Shown in pieces: positions 1 through 8,957 of a DNA stretch of 32,042 bases (positions within the stretch are counted from its first letter, which is position 1; each line of letters starts with the position of its first letter). Origin of the DNA: Cytobacillus massiliigabonensis (lineage in GTDB: Bacteria; Bacillota; Bacilli; Bacillales; Cytobacillaceae); the NCBI RefSeq assembly GCF_900199725.1, contig NZ_LT904903.1, forward strand, positions 84,103 through 116,144, in the 5' to 3' direction. The notes under the pieces were generated by a model. It was not told the DNA's origin, made no database searches, and saw only the letters and a list, made by a program, of their open reading frames with translations. Made by a program: the position numbers and the translations under genes.

Positions 1-110
1 GAAGCAAGGTTTCCAAGCAAATAATAGAAAGCCCACGTCCAGCAACTTGTAATAAGCCCAAGCAAGTTCCTCGCCCATAAAAAAATAAATAAATATATAT
101 ATAAATAATT

Positions 111-480
111 AGGCATTGGTCAGGTGGTAAGTCAGGGAATGATGGTGGTACAGGGGAAACCGTAAGGTATAGTAGTGTGCCTCATCTTTCGAGGGAATCG
201 ACGTCCCGAAACGTGTGATTCGCTCCAGACTTTAGCACTCGCCCATAAAAAAAATAAATAAATAGGTATCGGTCACGAGGTAAGTATGGGGATGGCGGTG
301 GTAAGGCGAAACCGTAAGATATAGTAGTGTGCTTTAGCCCAAGTCCCGAAACGTGTGATCGGCTTCAGACTTTAGCACTCGTCCATAAAAAATAAATAAA
401 AATTAAAATAAATAATTAGGATTGGGTAACGAGGTAAGTATGGGATTGACGGTGGTAAAGGAGAAACCGCAAGGTACTAT
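111..480 (+). repeat. Tandem structured units, candidate non-coding RNA
   Basis: Unit A (about 111-250) and unit B (about 265-390) share several blocks: GTAGTGTGC, GTCCCGAAACGTGTGAT (203-219 and 343-359) and CAGACTTTAGCACTCG (226-241 and 366-381). Each is followed by a CCATAAAAA linker rich in AAATAAAT. A partial unit C (about 417-480) repeats the 5' part: ACGAGGTAAGTATGGG, then a GGTGGTAA block and GAAACCG. Unit A folds into nested stems on inspection: CCTC/GAGG at 180-194 and GAATC/GATTC enclosing ACGT/ACGT around 195-221. In unit B, AGTGTGCT can pair with AGCACT and AGCC with GGCT. Sequence between the blocks differs more than the blocks, which fits an RNA-level constraint. A terminator at 780-808 could end the transcript. 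I recognise no known RNA family. Confidence 0.5.
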
Positions 481-779
481 GTATAAGAGATTAGATTATC
501 GAATTGGAAACGTATCTTCGATACCCCTTTATTGGCAATGTCCGAATATCATATCTGAAATACTTATGCCAGCACCTATCCATTGTGTAAATCAGGTATA
601 CCCCATCCCCATATACGGAACGACTCCTCCATTCTCAGATATACTCTCCCAAAATAAATGGCTTATCTTCTCTTAACCTATAGCCCAATACATTATTCCA
701 CTAATATCGTCAATTCCAGCAAATATAAACAATTGCATAGATACTTTCTTCAGAAGGCATGAATTGGATATAGAACAGG

Positions 780-808
780 AGGCACCGTAAGGTGCCTTTG
801 TTAGTTTT
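780..808 (+). terminator. Hairpin terminator after the structured region
   Basis: AGGCACC (780-786), loop GTAA and GGTGCCT (791-797) form a perfect 7-bp stem followed by a T-rich tail. It would stop rightward transcription through the structured units before the Tn7-like end. It recurs at 32010-32038. Confidence 0.7.
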
Positions 809-838
809 AGGCTACTCAATTCATTTGGTGATCCCCCC

Positions 839-1026
839 TGTATCACTAAGCAAACTTTATTCTCATCTTATTAATTTTCTGTGTTCATTCTTGGCTGAAA
901 GTGAGTAAATCTTTGAGCAAACTATATTCTCAAAGAATAATTGAGAAAATGCCATTGAAGTCAGATGTATCAAGGGGTTTACCCAATAACCAATTTCAGC
1001 AAACTTTATTTTCATTTAACATAGTT
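839..1026 (+). other. tnsA-proximal transposon end with three TnsB-type sites
   Basis: Inward-pointing repeats start at 850 (GCAAACTTTATTCTCATC), 917 (GCAAACTATATTCTCAAAG) and 999 (GCAAACTTTATTTTCATT, followed by TAACATAGTT). They are 67-82 bp apart, so this is the loosely spaced end. The interval 1027-1201 carries the tnsA leader; I see no confident promoter there. A single TTTACCCAA at 978-986 matches the iteron of the putative origin at 22.45-22.9 kb. Confidence 0.75.
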
Positions 1027-1201
1027 ACAAAAATTTATTTACAGTAAATATTTCAGTTAAGAGAAGAATGAGAATAATGTTTTCTTAAACTCATAAAAAA
1101 GATTGCTGAAGATATTGAATGCGTTTAACCGGCCCGTTAGAATCGAGTTACTAAAAATTCACAAGAGTACGAGATCCCTATTGCAGTAGAGGAAGTGAAG
1201 T

Positions 1202-2053
1202 ATGACTAAACGTAATCAATCTTGGAATGAGAATAAATTTAATCGGTTTGTTAAAGAAGGACGGGGAAAGGGAGCAGGTAAGGAATATAAACCATGGTTG
1301 ACTATTCAAGATTTCCCTTCTAAGGGGAGAGTATCACGAATACTAGGTTGGAAGAGTGGTAGAGTACATCATTTATTTTCAGATTTGCAGGCTCGCTACT
1401 TTTATATGCTGGAGTGGGAAGATACAGTTGTTGACATTCGAGAACATTATCCCCTATTGGACCTTGAAGAAACTATTCAACATAAATCAGATTTAAATTT
1501 CAAACTATTTACTGATAAAGATAGTGGATATCCTTATACACTAAGCACTAATTTCCTAATAACGATAAACAGAGCAGACGGAGTTAATTTGCATCTAGCA
1601 AGAAGCATAAAAATGGCAGCAGAACTTGAGAAGAAAAAGACATTAGAAAGATTAGAGATTGAACGCCGATATTGGACAGAAAAGGGAATAGATTGGGGAA
1701 TTGTTACTCAAAAGGAAATTTCTAATGTGCTTGCAAAAAATATTGAATGGGTTCATTCCTGCCTATATTCATATGCTGAAAGAGGTTTTACACAGGATGA
1801 ACTGATTTATTTAGGCAATGCTTTAATAGAAAGATTAATAGATACTAAGGATTCAATTAGAAAGATTACTGCAGACTTTGACAAAGAGTTTAATTACGAT
1901 TTGGGAACAGGGCTATTTGTGTTTAAGTTTTTAATTGCTTCGAAACAGATCGGGATAGATATGACTAATCAAATTGATGTTAATCTATCCAATCCAATAA
2001 TTGAAGTGAAGCCACGAATTACTCATGAGGAGGCAAAAAGAAAATGCTTGTAG
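1202..2053 (+). CDS. tnsA: TnsA-like protein, probably catalytically dead
   Basis: This 283-residue protein matches Tn7 TnsA along its length: KEGRGKG near residue 19, GRVHHLFSDL near 53-62, VVDIRE near 76-81 and LERLEIERRYW near 148-158. TnsA normally makes the 5' cuts at the transposon ends with TnsB. In Tn7 the nuclease centre is E63, D114, Q130 and K132. By eye those positions here are Q63 (CAG at 1388), N117 (AAT at 1550), S135 and K137. Both acids have thus become their amides, while the fold-defining residues around them remain. The frame is otherwise intact, so it is more likely retained for binding TnsB/TnsC than decayed. The start has AGAGGAAG about 7 bases upstream. It is first in the operon and overlaps tnsB by 10 bases. 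Confidence 0.93.
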   Translation: MTKRNQSWNENKFNRFVKEGRGKGAGKEYKPWLTIQDFPSKGRVSRILGWKSGRVHHLFSDLQARYFYMLEWEDTVVDIREHYPLLDLEETIQHKSDLNFKLFTDKDSGYPYTLSTNFLITINRADGVNLHLARSIKMAAELEKKKTLERLEIERRYWTEKGIDWGIVTQKEISNVLAKNIEWVHSCLYSYAERGFTQDELIYLGNALIERLIDTKDSIRKITADFDKEFNYDLGTGLFVFKFLIASKQIGIDMTNQIDVNLSNPIIEVKPRITHEEAKRKCL

Positions 2054-4203
2054 TGAATAGTCTAATTTCCTTTAATACGTTAGAAAATGAAAAAGTAGTA
2101 GAACGGGTATTATGGCTTAATAAAGTACATGATTATGGGTATTTTTTAGATATTCATAACACCTCTTTGCCCTATGAAAGGAATATTACAGAAGTTGAAG
2201 AAGGGCTTAACAAGGGTAGCATAGTTCTAGTTGAAAAGGACCCATTCAGTCGGCTGATAAATGAAATTTTAATTCCTGAAAAACATCTGTACCTACGTGA
2301 CAGCGCTTGGGAAATCATAGAGGATATTGTGAAGTTGGAGCCATTTATCTACCACTCAGCAGAAAGAAGAAAATTAACTCTAGAAAAGTGTGAAGCCCAC
2401 AATATTCATGAAAGTACTGTTATTCGTTATTTAAAGAAGTACTGGCAACGAGGTAAAACAAAAAATGCGCTTTTACCTGACTATTATTTGTGTGGAGGTA
2501 AAGGTAAGGAAAAGAAGGCAAGTGAGGTAAAAAGAGGACGGCCTAGAAAGCATGGACAGGTAACAGGTGAAGGAATAAATATTGATGAAAATATAAAAAA
2601 AATGTTTAGGTCTGCGATAAACAAGCATTATTACTCCTCTGCTGAAAAATCACTTACTCTTACCTACGAACTAATGTTAAAAGAGTATTTTATTATGGAT
2701 AGTAAAGTGAAAGGAAATGTGGAAATACCCGTAATAAAATCCTACGGAGAGTTACCATCACTAAATCAATTTAGGTATTGGTTTGAAAAGGATAGAGATA
2801 TCAAAAAAGAAATTAGCAAAAGAAAAGGTCGTAAAAATTATGACCAAAATCATAGAGCAATTATAGGGGAGTCGACAACAGAAGCACTAGGTCCGGGTGC
2901 AGTTTATCAGATTGATGCAACAGTGGGCGACTTGTACCTGTTATCGAGATTTAATCGTGACTGGATAATTGGACGACCAGTAATTTATTCAGTTATGGAT
3001 GTTTATAGCAGAATGATTGTTGGTCTATATATCGGATTAGAAGGTCCATCTTGGGCTGGTGCAATGATGGCTTTGGCTAATGCTGCTTCTGATAAAGTTA
3101 GTTTTTGTCAGGACTTCGGAATTGAGATTGAAAAACATGAGTGGCCAGTTGCACATCTTCCAGAATCGATTTTGGCTGACCGAGGGGAATTAGAGGGAAG
3201 TAAAGTGGAGCCCCTAATTAATAACTTCGGAATAAAAGTTTTAAATACACCCTCCTACAGGGCTGATTTAAAAGGAATAATTGAACAACATTTTAGAGTG
3301 ACCAATTCAAGAACAAAGGCTTTTCTGCCGGGTGCGGTTAAGCCTTTTAAAGAACGTGGGGATCGTGATTACCGATTAGAAGCACAATTGGATATTTACC
3401 AGTTTACTCAAGTGATTATTAAATGTGCTTTATACCATAATAATCAACATTATCTTACGAACTATCAACGTGAAGAAATGGTGGTGGAGGATGGGATAGC
3501 ACCTATTCCAATACAACTGTGGGAATGGGGGATAAACAACAAATCAGGAAAGTTACGTCACGTTTCAGAGGATATTGTTAAACTCAATCTTATGCCTACT
3601 GGTAAGGCTACAGTAACTGCAAAGGGAATTGCATTTAAAGGATTGCTATATGGGTCAAAACAGTCATTAAAGGAAAGATGGTTTGAAAAAGCACGGAACA
3701 GAGGCACTTGGAAAATTGAAATAAGTTATGATCCGAGAAATATGGATTATTTATATTTACGAGATGAATACGGTTTGGGATTTGATAAATGTTTTTTGTT
3801 GGAACATCAACAACGTTATAAGGGAAAGGTAGTTGAAGAAATAAATTATTTACTAGAATACGAGAAACAAACAGAGAAGCAACACAAGGAGAAAACAATA
3901 CAGTCAAAAGTTGATTTAAACACTGAAATCGAGGAGATTGTAAAACAGGCTAAGATGGAAACATCTCAAAAACAAACGGATGTAATTAGTAAGAGGAGCA
4001 GAATAGGTAGCATTCGGGATAACCGTGCTGTTGAAAAAATGATTCAACGCGAAGAAGAGGCATTTGAATTAAATAAAGTTAATATAGAAAACTCTAAGAT
4101 AGTTCCTTTTAATCAATCAGAAAGTGATGAATTTATGGGAGATTCAGGGTTTGATTTGCTGTTGAGAAAGCAGAAGGAGGCTTTAAAAAAGAAAGATGAA
4201 TAA
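2044..4203 (+). CDS. tnsB: TnsB transposase, DDE family
   Basis: This 719-residue protein is the retroviral-integrase-type transposase that binds the transposon ends and performs 3' cleavage and joining. The DDE triad is readable: D291 in YQIDAT, D379 in LADRGE and E414 in GIIEQHF. The 35-residue spacing between the last two equals that of Tn7 TnsB. An N-terminal DNA-binding region precedes the core, including a basic KRGRPRKHG stretch near 163-171. A charged, coiled-coil-prone C-terminal tail (about 610-719) is where TnsB proteins contact TnsC. The start follows AGGAGG by about 9 bases and overlaps tnsA. It appears fully active, so 3' strand transfer should work even if TnsA does not cut. 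Confidence 0.95.
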   Translation: MLVVNSLISFNTLENEKVVERVLWLNKVHDYGYFLDIHNTSLPYERNITEVEEGLNKGSIVLVEKDPFSRLINEILIPEKHLYLRDSAWEIIEDIVKLEPFIYHSAERRKLTLEKCEAHNIHESTVIRYLKKYWQRGKTKNALLPDYYLCGGKGKEKKASEVKRGRPRKHGQVTGEGINIDENIKKMFRSAINKHYYSSAEKSLTLTYELMLKEYFIMDSKVKGNVEIPVIKSYGELPSLNQFRYWFEKDRDIKKEISKRKGRKNYDQNHRAIIGESTTEALGPGAVYQIDATVGDLYLLSRFNRDWIIGRPVIYSVMDVYSRMIVGLYIGLEGPSWAGAMMALANAASDKVSFCQDFGIEIEKHEWPVAHLPESILADRGELEGSKVEPLINNFGIKVLNTPSYRADLKGIIEQHFRVTNSRTKAFLPGAVKPFKERGDRDYRLEAQLDIYQFTQVIIKCALYHNNQHYLTNYQREEMVVEDGIAPIPIQLWEWGINNKSGKLRHVSEDIVKLNLMPTGKATVTAKGIAFKGLLYGSKQSLKERWFEKARNRGTWKIEISYDPRNMDYLYLRDEYGLGFDKCFLLEHQQRYKGKVVEEINYLLEYEKQTEKQHKEKTIQSKVDLNTEIEEIVKQAKMETSQKQTDVISKRSRIGSIRDNRAVEKMIQREEEAFELNKVNIENSKIVPFNQSESDEFMGDSGFDLLLRKQKEALKKKDE

Positions 4204-5842
4204 AATTATTATTCCAAATGGCAGTGATGCTGTTGTTGCTGAATACGGGGAACAGGTTATCAAGGAATATAGTGGGAATCCTTTCATTGAAGCACTTCCT
4301 TCTATACTCTCTACAGAGGAAGCCATTGAAAAAATGGCTATTTATGCCGAATACAATTCAAAAGAAAGAATGCTAGATAAACATTATCGCATTCATTTAG
4401 TACAAAGATTATTCCAATGCTTTCAGCCGTTATGGATACACTTGGACTTAGAAAGTAGAATCTCCAGAGTAATTCGTCAGGGATATTTGGCAAGAAATCC
4501 TTTTCGAGCCGGGTATGCACAGGGCTTGCAGGAAGGACATCGGAATATAAAAGGATTGCAAAGTGAATTAAGCAATAACAGTGCTTTTAGAACAACTGCA
4601 GCAGGATTTACGATAATCGGTGTGAGTGGTATGGGAAAAACAACTGCTATAAATAGGATTTTGTCCTTATACCCTCAAGTTATCGTTCACAAAGACTATA
4701 ACGGAATAAATTTCAGTATGTATCAACTAGCATGGCTAAAACTCGATTGTCCTTTTGATTCTTCCTTGAGAGGACTAGCCTTGGAATTTTTTCGAAAGGT
4801 CGACGATTTGTTGGGAACAGAGTATCACAAAAAATTTGGGCTTGGTAGAAAAACAATAAATGATATGTTAGTGATTATGTCTCAAATAGCGAGAAACACG
4901 GGGTTGGGTGTTTTAGTTATAGACGAGATTCAACATTTAAGCAAAGCCAAAAGTGGTGGGGATCAAAAAATGCTGAATTTTTTTGTGACATTAGTCAATA
5001 CAATTGGAGTTCCAGTTATATTAGTAGGAACACCTGCAGGCTTGTCTATTTTGCAAAGTGAATTTAGACAGGCAAGACGGGGAAGTGGTCAAGGAGATAT
5101 GATTTGGGATAGATTAAAAAACAACCAAAACTGGGAGTTATTGATTAATGCGCTTTGGGGTTATCAATGGACCAAGAAACAGATTCCTTTATCAGATGAT
5201 TTTAAAAATACATTGTATGAGGAAAGCCAAGGTATTATTGATATCGCGGTAAAACTTTACGCCATGGGCCAAATTGAGGCCATTATGACAGGAAGGGAAG
5301 AAATAACACCAGATACAATAAGTCAGGTGGCTAATAAGCATTTACAACTTGTAAAACCAATGATTCAGGCTTTGAAGTCGGGCAATATTAGCAAAATTGC
5401 AAAATTTGAGGATATAAGTATAGTGGATGTAGATTTTTTAGGATTTATGGAAAGAGAAAGGTCTACTATTGATTTGCAAATGAAAGTAGAAGCAATAAAA
5501 AGAACCCAACAGAAAAAAGAAGAAGAAATGTGTATCTCCTTAAAGGAAAAGGCAATTCTGAAATTAATAGAATTGGATTTTGAACTAAACGAGGTTCAAA
5601 ATGTTGTAGAGGAAATAATTGATAAAGAGGGGAATATGGATATCAAAGAACTGGTTGTGAAAGCCATTCAGCGTATATCCGCTTTAAATAAACCAAAGAA
5701 GAAGCAAAAGGAAATTTCTGAAGAGAATGATATAAGAGTGTTAGTGATTGAAGGACGGAAGGAAAATAGGACAGCCTACGAGGTGCTTGGTGATAATGGT
5801 CATATCAAAAGTCATGACAGTGATTTTGGCCAGACAGGATAA
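4196..5842 (+). CDS. tnsC: TnsC AAA+ ATPase, transposition regulator
   Basis: This 548-residue AAA+ protein links target selection to the transposase. The Walker A motif GVSGMGKT lies at 142-149 and Walker B VLVIDEIQ at 239-246. The Tn7 family role is an ATP-dependent assembly on target DNA that receives TnsD and activates TnsA/TnsB. The length is close to Tn7 TnsC (about 555 residues) and far longer than the short TnsC of type V-K CAST elements. That fits a TnsA-containing system, because the extra C-terminal region is where TnsA binds in Tn7. The start overlaps the end of tnsB by 8 bases, indicating translational coupling. The last 60 residues are charged and show no motif I know. Confidence 0.95.
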   Translation: MNKIIIPNGSDAVVAEYGEQVIKEYSGNPFIEALPSILSTEEAIEKMAIYAEYNSKERMLDKHYRIHLVQRLFQCFQPLWIHLDLESRISRVIRQGYLARNPFRAGYAQGLQEGHRNIKGLQSELSNNSAFRTTAAGFTIIGVSGMGKTTAINRILSLYPQVIVHKDYNGINFSMYQLAWLKLDCPFDSSLRGLALEFFRKVDDLLGTEYHKKFGLGRKTINDMLVIMSQIARNTGLGVLVIDEIQHLSKAKSGGDQKMLNFFVTLVNTIGVPVILVGTPAGLSILQSEFRQARRGSGQGDMIWDRLKNNQNWELLINALWGYQWTKKQIPLSDDFKNTLYEESQGIIDIAVKLYAMGQIEAIMTGREEITPDTISQVANKHLQLVKPMIQALKSGNISKIAKFEDISIVDVDFLGFMERERSTIDLQMKVEAIKRTQQKKEEEMCISLKEKAILKLIELDFELNEVQNVVEEIIDKEGNMDIKELVVKAIQRISALNKPKKKQKEISEENDIRVLVIEGRKENRTAYEVLGDNGHIKSHDSDFGQTG

Positions 5843-5848
5843 AATGAA

Positions 5849-7735
5849 ATGATAACCTTTTTCCCTGTACCTTATAAAGACGAGTTATTGTACAGCATTT
5901 TGGCAAGATATCATATTAGGAGTGGAAACGTCAGTATTAAAGCCACACAACAGGATATATACGGGACTGATAGTATTACCTCAATAATGGACTTGCCTTC
6001 TCATATTAACCGTTTAATGGGCAATCTTCCTATGGGAAATCACTATACACCCGATTATTTAATCACAAATCATACTCTGTATCCATTCTACGCTGCTTTC
6101 CTGCCTTCTGAACATGCTTCTACAGTTAAAGAATCTATGATTGGAGATAATGGAGGAAGTATCTATAATAGGATTGGTTTAATGGCAAGTTCAGTTAAAT
6201 TTAATCAGTACTTTAAATTTTGCCCTAAATGCGCTGATGAAGAGATGAGTAATCTTGGAGAATTGTATTGGCATAGAATACAGCAAATTCCGGGGGTTCT
6301 TATTTGTCCAGAGCATAACACTCCGCTATATGATAGCCAAGTCCCTGTAAGGGGTTATAACAAACATGATTATAGATTAGCCGCTCCTGAATCTTGTAAA
6401 ATATGTATCTCAGAAAAAAATTACTCTGATAAAATCATGGAAAAGGCAATCAATATAACAGATGATGTTAAATTTCTGTTAAGTAATAGGGTGGCAAGTA
6501 AGTCGTTGGATTGGTTTAAAGAGCAGTATTTAAATAGGCTAAAAGAACTTGGCTTTGCTAATTTAAACGGTAGGATAAAAAAGAAAGAATTACTTTGTGC
6601 GTTTTTAGATTTTTATGGTCATGAATTATTGGAAAAAATGCAATCAGAAATCAATAATAATAACAATTGGATGAATGATATGCTACGTAGAAACAATAGA
6701 ACTACCCACCCCATAAGACATCTTTTATTTATGCAGTTCCTTGGAATTTCCGTTTCAGATCTTTTTAATAAAAAGATAGAATATAAACCTTTTGGAGAGA
6801 AGCCATGGCCTTGTTTAAATCCTGTTGCTAGTCATTATATGAGCCCTATTATAACCGACATAGAATTAAAGTATGGAACGGATAGTAAAAGTCCCATAGG
6901 GATATTTAAGTGCGATTGCGGCTATATTTACCTCAGAACAGGACCAGACCATGTGGAAAAAGACAGATACAAAAAAACAAAGATTAAGCAATTTGGACCT
7001 ATATGGGAAGACAAACTAAAACAACTCACTAACCTAAGATTCAGTTTGAGGGAAACTGCAAGGCAATTGGGAGTAGACCCAGCCACTGTCAAAAAATATG
7101 CAAAGAAATTAGGTTTACAAACATATTGGGTGAAGAGAAGTAAAATAGTAGAGAAAAATATAAATACCGTTAAGCAAAATTTTCCTGTAAAGAAGGTAGA
7201 AAGATATAGAGGAGAATGGCTTAATATAAGAAAACAGTATCCGCTCAGCAGTAAGACAGAATTACGCCGACTTAACAATAGGGTGTTTACGTGGCTGTAC
7301 CGAAACGATAGGAATTGGTTGAATCGAAACTCTCCAAAATTAAAATCAACAGTCAATTATAATAATAGGGTTGACTGGAAGCGTCGGGACGAGGAGATTC
7401 ACGAAAATGTAAGGGGTGCTGTCGGTGACATGTTATCCATCGGGAAGCCTTTACGTATTACTATTAGTTCAGTGGGTAGTAGAATTGGCATGAGACCATT
7501 ATTGGAAAAACATCTTGATAAACTCCCAATGACTAAAGCGTTTTTGAATGAAAAAACTGAGGGGACTAAAGACTTTCAAATTAGAAGGTTACAATGGGCA
7601 ATACAAGAGTTAAAAGAAGACGGACAGTTTTTGTCCCTATGGAGAGTTTACCGAAAGGCTGGAATAAGGGAGGCATTCCAGAATGAACTACAGGAAGAAG
7701 CAATAAAATTAATTAGAGAAAATAATGGTATGTAA
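5849..7735 (+). CDS. tnsD: TnsD/TniQ-family target-site selector
   Basis: This 628-residue protein has a TniQ N-terminal domain beginning with the typical FFPVPYKDELLYSILARYH. A zinc-finger set follows at C125/C128 and C153/H156 (FCPKC...CPEH). A second candidate metal site is formed by C322, C355 and C357. A helix-turn-helix lies at about 399-423 (SLRETARQLGVDPATVKKY), followed by a long C-terminal DNA-binding region. This full-length TnsD architecture is used to recognise a fixed chromosomal attachment site; short TniQ proteins serve CRISPR-guided elements. The attachment gene cannot be inferred, because no truncated or flanking host gene is visible. The start lies 6 bases after tnsC. No tnsE follows. 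Confidence 0.93.
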   Translation: MITFFPVPYKDELLYSILARYHIRSGNVSIKATQQDIYGTDSITSIMDLPSHINRLMGNLPMGNHYTPDYLITNHTLYPFYAAFLPSEHASTVKESMIGDNGGSIYNRIGLMASSVKFNQYFKFCPKCADEEMSNLGELYWHRIQQIPGVLICPEHNTPLYDSQVPVRGYNKHDYRLAAPESCKICISEKNYSDKIMEKAINITDDVKFLLSNRVASKSLDWFKEQYLNRLKELGFANLNGRIKKKELLCAFLDFYGHELLEKMQSEINNNNNWMNDMLRRNNRTTHPIRHLLFMQFLGISVSDLFNKKIEYKPFGEKPWPCLNPVASHYMSPIITDIELKYGTDSKSPIGIFKCDCGYIYLRTGPDHVEKDRYKKTKIKQFGPIWEDKLKQLTNLRFSLRETARQLGVDPATVKKYAKKLGLQTYWVKRSKIVEKNINTVKQNFPVKKVERYRGEWLNIRKQYPLSSKTELRRLNNRVFTWLYRNDRNWLNRNSPKLKSTVNYNNRVDWKRRDEEIHENVRGAVGDMLSIGKPLRITISSVGSRIGMRPLLEKHLDKLPMTKAFLNEKTEGTKDFQIRRLQWAIQELKEDGQFLSLWRVYRKAGIREAFQNELQEEAIKLIRENNGM

Positions 7736-7793
7736 CCTCAATAATTACTATTTGTCTCTTAAAATATTATAAGTTATCCGTAAGGGGGAATTG

Positions 7794-7836
7794 GCAGGGA
7801 TGGGAGGAAATTTTCCACCCTGCTTTAAATCTTTTT
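7794..7836 (+). terminator. Terminator of the tns operon
   Basis: GCAGGG plus TGG (7794-7803, one bulged A) pairs with CCA plus CCCTGC (7815-7823), followed by a T-rich tract. It lies 58 bases after tnsD. The remainder of 7736-7971 shows nothing else I can name. Confidence 0.6.
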
Positions 7837-7971
7837 ACCTATTGCATTGGCATTAAATTACCCAAAAATGAAGGGAAAATAGTCTCTTAAATCTAAGTTA
7901 ATGGATTCCCTATATGATTGTATAGCATTATTCAAAGACAATTTGAAATTCCCAATGGTGGTGTAAATAAG

Positions 7972-8724
7972 TTAATAAGTACTTTCTTCTAACCTTTTTA
8001 ATGCCTTCTCATATGCTGCGTTTCTTTCTTTTTCCTCCCAATCAAGCCTTTGAAGTATTCGTTGCCAATATATATTACCCTCATCTGCATAAGACTTAGC
8101 AGTCTCCCTCCATAAGTAAGCCTCAGCCTCTTCTAGGACAATGTAAAACCTACTCTGGATTTTAAAGTGTGGCATTCCTTCGTCTTTTATAAGGCTATAA
8201 ATAGTGTTGGGACTTGTTCTGAAATGGTTTGCTGCTTCTTTTATTGTAAGGACAGTTCTTCCGTAGTAACTTTCCTTGTCTTTTTTTGCATAGTTTTTAA
8301 TTTCATTTGAAAAACTGGCTAATTCTTCCCTGATTATCTTTCGAAGTATATCATCTATCATTAATGGCTCCGCCTTCGTTTGGTTTAATTTATCTATATC
8401 CGCTTGAACCTTTTTTACATTCCAATCATTTTCAGGATCATTCCAACCTACTCTTTTAAAATTTTCAACTGTTTCTTTAATCTCATTTTCATCAAAGATT
8501 AATCTGGAGAAAACTTTTCGATGAGGCATTGCTCTAGAATAGGTTAACTGACGAATAGTGTAAGTGCCTATGCCAGTCATTGAAGATATTTCTTTAATGT
8601 TTAAATACCTCTTAGGTTTATAGATACTATCAGCGTAAATTGACTTAACAAAATTAGTTAATACTACTTTAAAAAGAGACTTAAGATGTATTTCAAATGA
8701 ATAATAATAATTTTGTTGTTTCAT
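7972..8724 (-). CDS. Protein with two excisionase-type HTH domains
   Basis: This 250-residue protein is encoded opposite to its neighbours. Two similar helix-turn-helix units of the excisionase (HTH_17) type are visible. One is at about 40-88 (YLNIKEISSMTGIGTYTIRQL...AMPHRKV), the other at about 158-205 (VLTIKEAANHFRTSPNTIYSL...GMPHFKI). They are joined by a charged linker. The shared IKE...TIY/TIR and MPH motifs suggest internal duplication. Such proteins bind DNA as regulators or directionality factors. It is convergent with tnsD and divergent from the CBASS operon, so it could control either; the target is unknown. The ribosome site on the minus strand is GGAGAAGGGG, a few bases before ATG. 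Confidence 0.8.
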   Translation of the reverse strand: MKQQNYYYSFEIHLKSLFKVVLTNFVKSIYADSIYKPKRYLNIKEISSMTGIGTYTIRQLTYSRAMPHRKVFSRLIFDENEIKETVENFKRVGWNDPENDWNVKKVQADIDKLNQTKAEPLMIDDILRKIIREELASFSNEIKNYAKKDKESYYGRTVLTIKEAANHFRTSPNTIYSLIKDEGMPHFKIQSRFYIVLEEAEAYLWRETAKSYADEGNIYWQRILQRLDWEEKERNAAYEKALKRLEESTY

Positions 8725-8788
8725 TTATTGCCCCTTCTCCTAAAATTTATTTTTGCAACTTTGATACCGAAAGTACGTTCTTATTTAT

Positions 8789-8819
8789 TTGGTAATATAT
8801 ACATTATTTATGGTACAAT
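8789..8819 (+). promoter_or_regulatory. Probable promoter of the CBASS operon
   Basis: An extended -10 element (TG at 8811-8812, TACAAT at 8814-8819) is preceded by TTGGTA at 8789-8794. The spacer is 19 bases, longer than ideal, so the extended -10 probably matters. Transcription would begin near 8826, leaving a leader of about 130 bases. It lies in the divergent gap with the minus-strand HTH gene. Confidence 0.5.
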
Positions 8820-8957
8820 TGAATTACATAATATTACAAGATTTTACTAAGGTTTATTGATCTGATTTTACATTAACCAATAGGAATTATTGACTGAATA
8901 AAGTGACTTAATGAAACTATTAAAATCATAGAAAAGGTATGAGGAGTTTGGTAATTA

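Larger units (their letters stand above)
1..812. repeat. Left copy of exact 812-bp terminal direct repeat
   Basis: Bases 1-812 recur in the same orientation at 31231-32042. The prefix of the window equals its suffix, with no unmatched bases outside either copy. This is the usual signature of a circular molecule written with overlap, giving a unit of 31,230 bp. The segment holds the structured tandem units at 111-480 and ends just after a hairpin terminator at 780-808. No credible protein gene lies in it. Bases 500-778 show no feature I can name. Confidence 0.95.

Noticed and set aside
111..480. T-box, tRNA array or group I intron
   Set aside because: GGTGGTA and GTAAGATATAGT resemble fragments of such RNAs, but the full T-box AGGGTGGNACCGCG, any tRNA T-loop, and a consistent intron P7 pairing are missing.
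422..676. 84-codon open frame, repeated at 31652-31906
   Set aside because: It begins within structured unit C, has no ribosome site in a useful position and no protein-like features. It appears twice only because of the terminal redundancy.
839..841. TGT as the exact transposon terminus with CCCCC target duplication
   Set aside because: The other end lacks a TGT at the same distance from its first TnsB-type site and no matching five bases flank it, so exact termini are left open.
1202..7735. CRISPR-associated transposon
   Set aside because: TnsC and TnsD are full length, and no Cas12k, Cascade genes or repeat array occur in the window. A TnsD-guided element is the simpler reading.
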